A DNA stretch of 32,802 nucleotides from Gammaproteobacteria bacterium (GTDB taxonomy: Bacteria > Pseudomonadota > Gammaproteobacteria > DSM-16500): NCBI GenBank assembly GCA_014132615.1, contig BMAH01000017.1, forward strand, positions 1 to 32,802. Direction: 5' to 3'. The translations under genes and the position numbers were made by a program. The notes beneath the pieces are model-generated. The model had not been told where the DNA came from and did not search any database. It saw nothing but the letters and a program-made list of their open reading frames with translations. How positions within the stretch are numbered: position 1 is the first letter of the stretch; every line of letters starts with the position of its first letter. Below are positions 23,076 to 31,500 of this stretch, in pieces.

Positions 23076-23154
23076 TAATGTAATATTACATTATTAATTA
23101 ATTATTATGCTCAGGATTTATTTAAATAATACTTTCGATAAGTATCCTTATCGA
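23076..23154. promoter_or_regulatory. Palindromes upstream of the KfrA-like gene (gap 22972-23301)
   Basis: The 330-bp gap holds no gene. It contains a perfect 18-bp palindrome TAATGTAATATTACATTA (23076-23093) and an 8-bp inverted repeat TCGATAAG-TATC-CTTATCGA (23135-23154) within very AT-rich DNA. KfrA proteins are known to repress their own promoters by binding upstream dyads, so these are candidate operators. They lie 105-180 bp from the kfrA-like start, and the promoter itself was not identified. Confidence 0.45.
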
Positions 23155-23301
23155 TAGTAATAGTTTTGTAAAAATTTGAATTTAAATAAATTTTTAATTA
23201 TTAATGCCTGCTTAAGTTAATGGATTACTAAGAATAGCGATAGTGTACAATCAAATTATAATTTGGCATAAATTATTAGTTTCATAATAAGGAAGTTAAT
23301 T

Positions 23302-23592
23302 ATGATTCCACACAGAGCGGGAAATGCTAATTTTTATCTTGAGCAGTGGGATAGAGTCGTACGTTGGAAAAATCAATGTAAAATAGAGAGTAAAGCAGGT
23401 GCTGCAACATCATTAGATTTTTATGAGGCATTTTTTATTAATGCTTATCATTTAAAAGATTGGATAACTCAATGGTTAAAGAAGAATAAGCATGATGATA
23501 TTATAAATGAATTGAAATTAGACTTTGAAAATCAAATTTTTCTTAAAATCTTAAGAGATATATGTAATGGTTCTAAACATTTTACTTTATAG
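23302..23592 (+). pseudogene. HEPN-like small protein gene truncated by a MITE-like insertion
   Basis: The 96-residue frame has an AAGGAAG ribosome-binding site. It contains SLDFYEAFFINAYHLKDWI (about 39-57) and ILRDICNGSKHF near its end. These match a small helical family (HEPN-like in shape) in which DICN.xKH is followed by a further C-terminal half. Here the stop codon TAG (23590-23592) is supplied by the first bases of the inverted-repeat element at 23591-23701, so the gene seems cut short by its insertion. Homologues I recall are longer. Their role is unknown; some sit in mobile islands. Confidence 0.6.
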
Positions 23593-23701
23593 GGGTACTA
23601 GGGATTTTCCCTCCAAAAAAGACAAAAACCGCTGCAGCCCTTGATACAAGCGGCCTCCCAGAGGGGTATACTTTTTTGGAGGGAAAATCCCTAGTACCCC
23701 T
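23591..23701. repeat. MITE-like element with 31-bp perfect terminal inverted repeats
   Basis: 23591-23621 and 23671-23701 are exact reverse complements (31 bp, beginning AGGGGTACTAGGGATTTTCC). The 49-bp interior has a smaller CCGCT...AGCGG stem. Total length is 111 bp, with no coding capacity. This is typical of a miniature inverted-repeat transposable element. It is unrelated in sequence to the repeat at 3610-3703. No clear target duplication is visible. It provides the stop codon of the preceding gene. Confidence 0.85.
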
Positions 23702-23738
23702 TAGTGAGAATAATTAAAGAATTGAAGTATATATACAC

Positions 23739-23815
23739 CTCATGCCGGGATTCGAACCTATTTCCCACATAAGCTACGCGGTGTAAAGCATGCGTTCGCT
23801 AGACTAGATTAAATT
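23739..23815 (-). other. tRNA T-arm-like fragment (no complete tRNA)
   Basis: On the minus strand GGTTCGAATCCCGGC (23758-23744) is a textbook T-loop and stem. The sequence before it contains CTTTACAC, like a valine-tRNA anticodon loop. I could not form an anticodon stem or an acceptor stem, so it is at most a decayed tRNA or an integration-site remnant next to the MITE-like element. Confidence 0.25.
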
Positions 23816-23892
23816 AAATATATTTATACACTATGATAAAAGTTACTAGATATCGAGAAGATGTTTGTCTGATTGGAAATGCATAGTATTAT

Positions 23893-23975
23893 TTATAAGC
23901 CTTGACAGGTACGGAATGCTCATACGAATAATAATAAATCTGAAACTATATCAATATACTATTATCCATTATCGC
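23893..23975 (-). pseudogene. Degenerate 3' fragment related to the small gene at 25429-25620
   Basis: On the minus strand, codons spell V-stop-AFRTCQGL-stop, aligned with VRAFRACASE-stop of the intact small protein. The DNA matches include CAGGYACGRAATGCTCWTAC and CTATTATCCRTTATCKCT. The first arginine codon has become TGA and about 18 nt are inserted. The two copies flank nhaA in the same orientation. The rest of 23976-24039 shows nothing recognisable apart from the nhaA ribosome-binding site (AAGGAACT). Confidence 0.5.
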
Positions 23976-24039
23976 TTTAGAAGATTGCTTGAGCTTTATA
24001 AAAACTACTAAACTATTGGCTGTGCAAGGAACTAATTAA

Positions 24040-25338
24040 ATGTCATCTTTTTCCGAGCTTCCTAAAGAAATAGTCCATCAACTAACAAGACCTTTAAACA
24101 GATTTATTCGCATGGAAGCTGTTGCGGCCATATTCCTTTTAGTTTTTAGTATTGCTGCCATGATTCTCTCAAACTCTGCTTGGAGCGAATCATTTTTAGC
24201 TATGTGGAAATTGCCAATAGGTATTCATGTGGGATCATTTAATGTGAGTCATCCAGCGCGTTATTGGATCAATGAAGGTTTAATGACTTTTTTCTTTTTT
24301 CTTATTGCATTAGAGCTTAAACGGGAACTGATATTTGGCGAGTTACGGAATTTTAGAATAGCTGTACTCTCAGTTGTGGCTGCCCTTGGTGGCATGCTTA
24401 TACCGATTATAATTTACCTCATCATTTTATCAGGTGAACAAGGACAAAATGGCTGGGGCACAGTTATGTCAACTGATACAGCTTTTCTAGTTGGTTGCTT
24501 GGCTTTGCTTGGTAAGCGGATTTCCCACAGCCTTCGTTTATTTATGCTATCCATAGCAATTGTTGATGACATTGGCGCAATTATAATAGTAGCAATTATC
24601 AGCACACAAAGTGTTAACTGGTTGTTTCTGGGGTTGTCGTTAATAGGTTTCATTACTATATATTTAATGGGAAAACTAGGGATTCGTAATCTTGCCGTTT
24701 ATTTTTTTGTAGGCGTTTTGATATGGTTTGCAATAAATGCCTCAGGATTTCAGGCTACAATTACAGGGGTAATTCTCGGTCTCATGACCCCAACCACGAC
24801 ATGGGTTAGTGATCAACGTTTGCATGCTATTCTGGAACGAGTCGTTGCCTACCCAAAAGGAGACCATTGGAGTGGAGATACAGAAGATCGTAAAGCCTTA
24901 CGGATGGCAGAGACTGCTGCGCGTGAAGCTATTTCTCCACTTGAACGATTAGAAATGATGCTTCATCCATGGATTGGCTGTTTTATTATGCCACTTTTTG
25001 CTTTGGCCAATGCTGGAATAACAATCAAATTTTCGGATTTTACAAGCTGGATTACCGCTGCTACTTTTCTCGGATTAGCTTTTGGTAAGCCGATTGGAAT
25101 ATTATCCTTTAGTTGGTTGGCCATAAGCACAGGAATTGCAAAACGTCCAGAAGAGTTAAGCTGGAGATTAATGATAGGAGGTAGTGTATTAGCTGGGATA
25201 GGTTTTACTATGTCACTTTTTATAGCTGAATTATCCTTCAATCCAGAGCTTATTAATCATGCTAAAGTAGGCATTTTTTTGGCGAGTATATTTTGTGCGC
25301 TAACAGGAATATTTTTACTTTCTTTTAAGCGGATTTAG
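24040..25338 (+). CDS. nhaA: Na+/H+ antiporter NhaA
   Basis: The protein has 432 residues and about 12 hydrophobic segments. NhaA signature regions are present: RYWINEGLMTFFFFLIALELKRE (75-97), STDTAF with D146 (equivalent of E. coli D133) and the ion-binding pair D176-D177 in SIAIVDDIGAI. GFTMSLFIAELSF lies near the C-terminus. NhaA exchanges two external protons for one cytoplasmic Na+ and protects against salt and alkaline pH. A hydrophilic loop of about 45 residues at 265-310 (KGDHWSGDTEDRK) is longer than in E. coli NhaA (388 residues). It sits between decayed mobile elements, and by eye it uses more G/C-ending codons than its neighbours, so horizontal acquisition is plausible. Confidence 0.93.
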   Translation: MSSFSELPKEIVHQLTRPLNRFIRMEAVAAIFLLVFSIAAMILSNSAWSESFLAMWKLPIGIHVGSFNVSHPARYWINEGLMTFFFFLIALELKRELIFGELRNFRIAVLSVVAALGGMLIPIIIYLIILSGEQGQNGWGTVMSTDTAFLVGCLALLGKRISHSLRLFMLSIAIVDDIGAIIIVAIISTQSVNWLFLGLSLIGFITIYLMGKLGIRNLAVYFFVGVLIWFAINASGFQATITGVILGLMTPTTTWVSDQRLHAILERVVAYPKGDHWSGDTEDRKALRMAETAAREAISPLERLEMMLHPWIGCFIMPLFALANAGITIKFSDFTSWITAATFLGLAFGKPIGILSFSWLAISTGIAKRPEELSWRLMIGGSVLAGIGFTMSLFIAELSFNPELINHAKVGIFLASIFCALTGIFLLSFKRI

Positions 25339-25428
25339 AAATAATTTTGCAGTAAACAAAAACCAGATCAAACAAACAAAAGATCCCGTCGATAAAATCA
25401 CTTAAAATCGAGGAGAGAGGAGATATTA

Positions 25429-25620
25429 TTATTCAGAAGCACAGGCACGAAATGCTCTTACAATTTTATTAGTTCTATTATCCGTTATCTCTCCATTGTA
25501 ATCCCCGAATTTTCCTTGACAAGTTACTAGCATTTTAATGAAAAGCGCTTCAATATTATTACCTGCTTCTCGATTTATTTCATTTTTGCCAACGTAAGTT
25601 ATTGCCGTATAATTAAACAT
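25429..25620 (-). CDS. Small unknown protein (63 residues) with a strong ribosome-binding site
   Basis: Not recognised. It begins MFNYTAITYVGKNEI and ends VRAFRACASE, with two further cysteine-type positions (TCQGKFGDY). It is probably soluble. Reality as a gene is supported by a perfect AGGAGGT site 7 nt before the ATG, a good promoter upstream and a decayed second copy at 23893-23975. It has no signal peptide. The two copies flanking nhaA suggest a duplicated cassette. Confidence 0.65.
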   Translation of the reverse strand: MFNYTAITYVGKNEINREAGNNIEALFIKMLVTCQGKFGDYNGEITDNRTNKIVRAFRACASE

Positions 25621-25651
25621 AAACTTACCTCCTATTTATCTAATCGATGAG

Positions 25652-25681
25652 ATAATAGTCAGTTTAATTAAGGCATTGCAA
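25652..25681 (-). promoter_or_regulatory. Predicted promoter of the 63-residue protein gene
   Basis: On the minus strand TTGCAA (25681-25676) and TATTAT (25657-25652) are 18 nt apart. The leader would be about 25 nt and include the AGGAGGT site. The remaining stretch to the IS5 end (25682-25826) shows nothing else recognisable. Confidence 0.45.
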
Positions 25682-25826
25682 AGGAAACTGAAAAGGATTA
25701 AGTAAGTGATTACATCTCAATTTAAGTATAGCATATTTTATAGTTTTTTTCACCCTCTCCTAAAAGGTTCTGGATGAGTAGCACAGTAAGATTGTTATAA
25801 TCGAACCTGATAGAATACCTATGAGT

Positions 25827-26946
25827 GAGTTTGTTTCGCAACCCCCAAGAAAGTATCATTACTAGCCATTAAAAACAACGGTTGATCATTGAATAACCAA
25901 ACTAACTTGGAGTTAACCATGCCATTCAAAGCTCGGCAGTTTTATAATCGTCGTAGTAAAACGCCAAATACGCAGCCTAAAAGGGATTGGTCTGATTACA
26001 ATAAAAAAATGAAAATGCGTGGTGACATTACGATTTGGTTATCATTTGATGTGATTGAACAATGGCATGTTGCAGATCGAAATTATGATGGTAATGGAGC
26101 CCCAAACTTATATAGTGATATGGCGATTATGACTGTGCATGAAATTCGTCAAGTATTTAAATTACCACTCAGACAATGTGAAGGTTTTGTGAATGGGTTA
26201 TTTAAAATGATGGGTATTGATTTACGTTCACCGAGTTTCAGTACATTGTCAAAACGTTTAAAGACATTAGGATTAAAACAACCAGTATATCGATTAGCAC
26301 ATAGAAATGGTTGTGATATTAAAATGATTGCGATTGATTCATCAGGACTTAAATGTTACGGACAAGATGAATGGGTACGTGAGAAATACGGTGAAATAAG
26401 CGAAAAACGTAACTGGCGCAAAATTCATGTGAGTGTTGACCAGTACAATATTATTCAAACATCAACGTTAACCATTCGAAAAACACATGATGCATCAGTT
26501 GTTAATGAACTTATTGCACCCATGCCAAATAAAGTAAAGCAAGTGACAGCTGATACAGCGTATGATTCAAATAATGTATACAATTTATTTGATAAACAAT
26601 TTTCACATATCGATATTGTGATACCGCCACGATGCAATGCAGTTGATGAAAAACAAAATCACTGGATGCGAAATCGTAATTTACGTGAGATAAAAATTTA
26701 CGGCCGTATGAAATGGCAAGATAATCGTGATTACGGAAAGAGAAATCAAGCAGAGCGTGCGATTGGTAGATACAAAAGAATTTTAGGTAATCGTTTACAT
26801 TCGCGTGAGTTTACACGCCAACGACAAGAAGCAATTATTGGTTGCAGCATCCTAAATAAGATGACGTGTATTTCCTTAGGCAAAGACCGTTCAAAATTTT
26901 GAAAATAGCAAGATAGGTGGAAAATATGAGGTTGGGAAACAAACTC
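25827..26946 (+). mobile_element. Complete IS5-family insertion sequence, 1120 bp
   Basis: Terminal inverted repeats: left GAGTTTGTTTCGCAACCCC (25827-25845) and right 26928-26946, whose reverse complement is GAGTTTGTTTCCCAACCTC; 17 of 19 positions match. One transposase gene fills the element. The flanks (GAGT on the left, ATAT on the right) do not form a target duplication, which suggests a rearrangement or adjacent deletion after insertion. Its right end lies 30 bp before the intron reverse transcriptase gene. Confidence 0.88.
25919..26902 (+). CDS. IS5-family transposase
   Basis: The protein has 327 residues from ATG 25919, which has GGAG 7 nt upstream; an in-frame TTG at 25889 would add ten residues and is less likely. 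The N-terminal region resembles IS903/IS5 transposases (RDWSDYNKKMKMRGDITIW, about 23-40). The DDE triad is visible: D140 in MIAIDSSGLKCYG, D212 in TADTAYDSNN, and E279 in KRNQAERAIGRYK with the basic residues that follow it. The frame is intact, so it may be active. Confidence 0.93.
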   Translation: MPFKARQFYNRRSKTPNTQPKRDWSDYNKKMKMRGDITIWLSFDVIEQWHVADRNYDGNGAPNLYSDMAIMTVHEIRQVFKLPLRQCEGFVNGLFKMMGIDLRSPSFSTLSKRLKTLGLKQPVYRLAHRNGCDIKMIAIDSSGLKCYGQDEWVREKYGEISEKRNWRKIHVSVDQYNIIQTSTLTIRKTHDASVVNELIAPMPNKVKQVTADTAYDSNNVYNLFDKQFSHIDIVIPPRCNAVDEKQNHWMRNRNLREIKIYGRMKWQDNRDYGKRNQAERAIGRYKRILGNRLHSREFTRQRQEAIIGCSILNKMTCISLGKDRSKF

Positions 26947-26976
26947 ATATTCAACTGAAAATTATTTCAGGAGGAA

Positions 26977-28230
26977 ATGTTGGAGAAAACCAAGCAATTT
27001 AATATACCAAAACAGTTGGTGATGCAAGCATATAAACTTGTAAAAGCCAATGCTGGAGCAGCTGGTATCGATCAGCAATCGCTTAAAGATTTCGAAAGAA
27101 ATCTAAAAGATAATCTCTACAAACTTTGGAATCGAATGTCATCTGGCAGTTATTTTCCGCCGCCAGTAAAAGCAGTTGCGATACCAAAGAAATCAGGAGG
27201 TGAACGCATTCTAGGAGTGCCCACTGTCACTGATCGAATAGCACAAATGATTGTGAAACTCGTCTTTGAACCCGTAGTTGAACCACACTTTCTAGCTGAC
27301 TCATATGGATATCGTCCAAATAAATCTACTCTGGATGCTGTGGGAATTACTCGTCAACGTTGTTGGCAATATGCTTGGGTTTTAGAGTTTGACATCAAAG
27401 GTTTATTCGATAATATTCCGCAAGATTTATTAATGAAAGCGGTACAGAAACATACAAATTGTAAATGGACATTACTTAATATAAAACGTTGGTTAGATGC
27501 ACCCATGCAACTAGCTAATGGAGATAAAGTAATACGAGAAGCAGGTACCCCGCAAGGATCAGTTATAAGTCCTGTTTTAAGCAATCTATTTCTACATTAT
27601 GTATTTGACAAATGGATGCAATGCAACTTTCCATCAACACCGTGGTGCCGTTATGCGGATGATGGTTTAGTACATTGCAAAACGGAGAAACAAGCAAAAG
27701 AAATATTGGAACTCCTAAACAAACGCTTTCAAGAATGTGGTCTGCAACTTCACCCGCAAAAGACAAGAATTATCTATTGCAAGAAGTATGATCGTAAAGG
27801 AACATATCCCAATGTATCATTCGACTTTTTAGGATATACCTTCAGGCCGAGATCATGCAAAAACAGCAAACGAAATGTTATGTTTGTTGGATTTACTCCC
27901 TCGGTAAGCAAAACGTCTATTAATGCAATGCGATCAAAATTGAAGAGTTTAAATATACGCAAAAGATCAGATTTAGATTTTAAGGATATCGCACGTTTTT
28001 GTAATCCAACCCTTAGAGGTTGGATAAATTATTACGGACGATTTAATCCTTCTGGTCTATATCCAGTATGGCGTTACTTCAATAATTCATTAGCAACATG
28101 GGCAATGCAGAAATACAAAAGTTTATATAGAAGAAAGATGAAGGCTACTCAGTTTTTAGAAAGGATCGCAAAACAACAGCTGAAACTTTTTGCGCACTGG
28201 AAAATTGGTATGAGAGGTGCTTTTGCCTGA
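26977..28230 (+). CDS. ltrA: Group II intron reverse transcriptase/maturase
   Basis: The protein has 417 residues with an AGGAGG ribosome-binding site. RT motifs are in order: GAAGIDQQSL (27-36), the fingers block PPPVKAVAIPKKSGGERILG (61-80), FDIKGLFDNI (138-147), TPQGSVISPVLSN (191-203) and the catalytic YADD at 226-229. The C-terminal part is the maturase X domain (NPTLRGWINYYGRF and HWKIGMRG). There is no HNH endonuclease domain, as in several bacterial intron classes. It assists splicing and reverse-transcribes the intron during homing. Here its own ribozyme is truncated, so it could only act on other introns in trans. Confidence 0.94.
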   Translation: MLEKTKQFNIPKQLVMQAYKLVKANAGAAGIDQQSLKDFERNLKDNLYKLWNRMSSGSYFPPPVKAVAIPKKSGGERILGVPTVTDRIAQMIVKLVFEPVVEPHFLADSYGYRPNKSTLDAVGITRQRCWQYAWVLEFDIKGLFDNIPQDLLMKAVQKHTNCKWTLLNIKRWLDAPMQLANGDKVIREAGTPQGSVISPVLSNLFLHYVFDKWMQCNFPSTPWCRYADDGLVHCKTEKQAKEILELLNKRFQECGLQLHPQKTRIIYCKKYDRKGTYPNVSFDFLGYTFRPRSCKNSKRNVMFVGFTPSVSKTSINAMRSKLKSLNIRKRSDLDFKDIARFCNPTLRGWINYYGRFNPSGLYPVWRYFNNSLATWAMQKYKSLYRRKMKATQFLERIAKQQLKLFAHWKIGMRGAFA

Positions 28231-28232
28231 TG

Positions 28233-28302
28233 GAAGCCGTATGAACCGAGAGGTTCCTGTACGGTTTTGCGAGCAGCTGGCGGGGAAGTTCCGCCGGTCT
28301 AC
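28233..28302 (+). ncRNA. Group II intron domains V and VI
   Basis: Domain V: GAAGCCGTAT (from 28233) pairs with GTACGGTTTT (to 28268), the inner helix GAACC/GGTTC (28243-28247 with 28252-28256) is capped by a GAGA tetraloop, and a 2-nt bulge (28257-28258) is in the expected place. Domain VI follows with a CTGGCGG/CCGCCGG-type stem (about 28277-28297) and ends in CTAC. The stop codon of the maturase is 2 nt before domain V. Confidence 0.85.
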
Positions 28303-28321
28303 TCACTCACGTACCTTCACA

Positions 28322-28480
28322 ATGGGCCATAAAGAGCGTTATCAAATTTTGGAAGAAGCAAATAAACTCGAGTGTGAAACTAATTACAATAGTAAATTAG
28401 CTGACCTTGATTCAAGTTTGTTTGGTAAAAAGAATAAAAAGGTGGAATCTATCTCCACTCAGTCTTCTTTATTGCCATGA
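28322..28480 (+). pseudogene. Possible 3' exon remnant downstream of the intron (52 residues)
   Basis: The frame from ATG 28322 gives MGHKERYQILEEANKLECET and a charged, Lys/Ser-rich end. The same frame continues upstream across the intron boundary, but those codons are ribozyme sequence. It is probably the tail of the gene into which the intron inserted; the 5' part is gone. There is no ribosome-binding site. The 28481-28598 gap holds only an 8-bp hairpin (TAGGCGCT/AGCGCCTA) without a T run. Confidence 0.35.
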
Positions 28481-28598
28481 TAATGTGCTTACTACCAATG
28501 AGAAGAAATAAGGTTAGTTGTAGGCGCTGATAGTTAGCGCCTAAAAATAGCATAGAATCAAAACTTAATATGATAATTAATAATAGTTATTAATTATT

Positions 28599-31500
28599 TT
28601 AAGTCACTTTTGGTTTACCCTGATGTTGAGGGGTATTACCCTTTTGTAATTTTAATTGATCATCAATGGCGTCTTTTTTTTCTCTAAATTGCTTGAAGTT
28701 GTGATTTATAAATCGTTTGATAGCTTCAATCGTAATTACACCTTCGTGCGCAACGATATTACGGAAACCTAATATTTTTTCGGTTTCTATAGATTTATAT
28801 ATTTTTAAATCGCGAATGATTTCTGCAATACGCATAATCAAATACTCTATCGCATTGGCATAACGCTCCGCTTGCCCCGAGTCGTTATTTAATGCTTCAC
28901 CATATGATTTCACTTTATCAATTAAGGAGTTTAAGATTAAGATATCGTCGCTATCATCTAACCCTCTTTTTTTATACATACCAACCTTTGAAGGCTGGGC
29001 AGGATTATTATCCAATCCAAGTAATGATTTTACCGCTGGAATTTCTATTACATTTTCCAGTGCCGCTACTATATTTCTATCTTTGTCTTGTCGTAATAAC
29101 GCTTCTACAAAAGTTTTTAATATTTGTGGATTATTCGACCAATCATTATTTGGATGAAGTTTGGGATGTACGAAAGAACTACGTAAAGTTTGTAAATTAT
29201 TTGAATAATTTGAATCAAACTTATTACAAATTTTTGTTAAATGATAGAGAATGTTAAAAATATTTAATTCATTTTCATTTAATTCATCTTCATTTAATTT
29301 ATTTTTAGGATTTAACATAGAATGTGCTTGATTCAATGCCCGCAAGTGTAATTGTAGTTTTTTGGTATCACCAATCGGTTTTATTTGTCTTACGCTAACA
29401 GGATATACATAAGATGTTTCACTACCAGATGTACCCACGCTAGGATTGTGAATTTCTTTGCGTATTATTTCTTTAACTTCTTCTTCACCTCTATTATCTT
29501 GTGTGTCTTTAAAAGGGTTAATATTAGTAGCAGCTTTTGTAGGCTCAGTGGGTAGCGGATTAGGTGGCGCTATTAGTGGTGCTGCACTCGTTTCTTCAAC
29601 CTCAGAGGTTTGCTGCATTACATTTACAGGAATGTGAGTTGAAAAAAATATATTTTGCACTGAATTTGCAGGTTGTTTATTGGTGGACGATTTAGATTTA
29701 GAAGTTGAACGTAACCATGGGTCTAAATCATTCAGTATATTTTTTAGATTTGATTCATAATCTGCTAACTCAGGCTGTTTTTTAAACGATTCTTCAAATG
29801 AAATTAATTTTGATTTTAGATCTAATATGGATTTTTCTACTACATATTTTAATTTTTTAGCTGCATCTACCTCATTACTTAATTTATTTAATTTCAGAAG
29901 ATCGTCTTTGAATTTATCCCTTAGCTCTTTTTCATCATATTCTTTCAAACGTTTAACTGCATCAATATCCCTAATTAATTCATCTAATTCTAGAAGGTCG
30001 TCTTTGAATTTATGTCTTAAATGATTTTCATTATATTGTTTCAAACATTTATCTAATTTAGGGAGTAGACGTTTAATTTTATTAGCATTTTCTGTATTAG
30101 ATAATGATCTATAAATTAGTTCAGTTCTTGCATGCTCTGTATCTAAAATCTGAAATCGTTTCTCAATAGCAACCTTAATTTCATTCAATTTTGTTAATTG
30201 TAATTCAATGGTATCTATTAATGATGTTAATTCTTTCATGGCGAATTTAGAAGGTATATTTTCTGGCTTTGTGTTTGAATTAGAATTTTTTTTTGCCCCT
30301 ACTGATTGCACATGTTTGGCCTGTTGTTTTTTTGCTTTTTCTCGATTTTTCGCTTGCCGTTCTTTGCGTAGGCGGATTTCCTCTTGTTGATTTGCTTTCA
30401 GCTCTTCTGCGATTTGCTTAGTTGATTTTTGTGTGGTGCTACCATCTTTCTTCGATGACTTTTTATTCCTACAGTTTCTGCATGCACATGATCCTATAAC
30501 CCCAGCAAGACAAGCCACAATTAAAGGACCCTTAATTAGCAAATCACGTTTATGTGCTCGCTTTTCATTAAAATGCTCACGTACCTTTGTATTAAATTTT
30601 TCTAATTTTTCGTGTAAATTTTGTTTTACTTGTTCTCGGTTATAAATTTCTAGATTGTTTCCATCAAATAAATCTTTTTGTAGATTAATTTTTTCTCGCT
30701 CTAGTACTTGATCCAATGTATTCAATCCTAACGAAACTGACTGCTCAAGCAGTTCACTATCGCTAAATTCTTGAGTGGCCATCTTCCTAAAATTTACTCG
30801 TGCTAATTCATTTTCTTCATTAAAAAGTGTATCAATTTCAATTTGACAATTTTTAATGAAATCTTGTAAGGGTGATATATCAGCATTAGCTCTTTTAGCA
30901 AGTTTTATAATGAAAAATTCAATGATTGTTTTTAATTGCTTAAATTCCTCGTCATATTGATGGTCGATAAGTGCATCATGCTTTACTAATTCTGCTTCAA
31001 TATAGTTTACAGACTCATTAATTTTTAGAATATCTCGAGGAAGTTGTTCAGAGAAGCTTTGTATATATATAATCACTTTCTCAAAATCGATACGCATTAC
31101 CATGTGCTTAAAGAAAAACTTAATTCTGTCTTTTGCCGAAACAAAATCTATTTCGTCTTCTTCAAAAATTTTTATAACCCTTAACATTTTTGCTTCATAG
31201 CAGGCAAGTATCTGCTTTAAGGCTGATTCGCGTTTTTCTTCAAGTTGTTTTATCAAATGAGTATCTATCCCTGGCATGGTTAGAGATTTTGTTACCATGT
31301 CCAATAAACTAACTTTCCCCCAATCTTTTTGTTTTGTGAAGAAATAATTTTCCAAATTATTTTGTAAAGATTGTCTAATTTTCTCTGCATCATAAATTTC
31401 TATATTGCTTATATCAAATGCCTCGGTATGGAGACGAGTCCTTTCTTCCTCAATAAATTCATCTAATTTTTTATTGAGCTGCGACAAAGATTGATTAGTA

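Larger units (their letters stand above)
26947..28302 (+). mobile_element. 5'-truncated group II intron (reverse transcriptase plus domains V-VI)
   Basis: The intact maturase gene (26977-28230) is followed by ribozyme domains V and VI. The 400-600 nt of domains I-III that should precede the reading frame are absent: only 30 nt separate it from the IS5 end. I saw no GTGYG-type intron start on the far side of the IS either. The element cannot self-splice as it stands. The 3' end is placed after CTAC at about 28302. Confidence 0.8.

Noticed and set aside
23739-23815. Functional tRNA on the minus strand
   Set aside because: Only the T-arm fits; no 7-nt anticodon loop with a paired stem and no acceptor stem could be drawn.
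28217-28321. Protein start within the intron's 3' region
   Set aside because: These codons are the end of the maturase gene and the domain V-VI ribozyme sequence; the apparent protein is a by-product.
28510-28545. Terminator in the gap before the giant gene
   Set aside because: The TAGGCGCT/AGCGCCTA hairpin has no T tract on either strand, so it is only mentioned under the neighbouring remnant.
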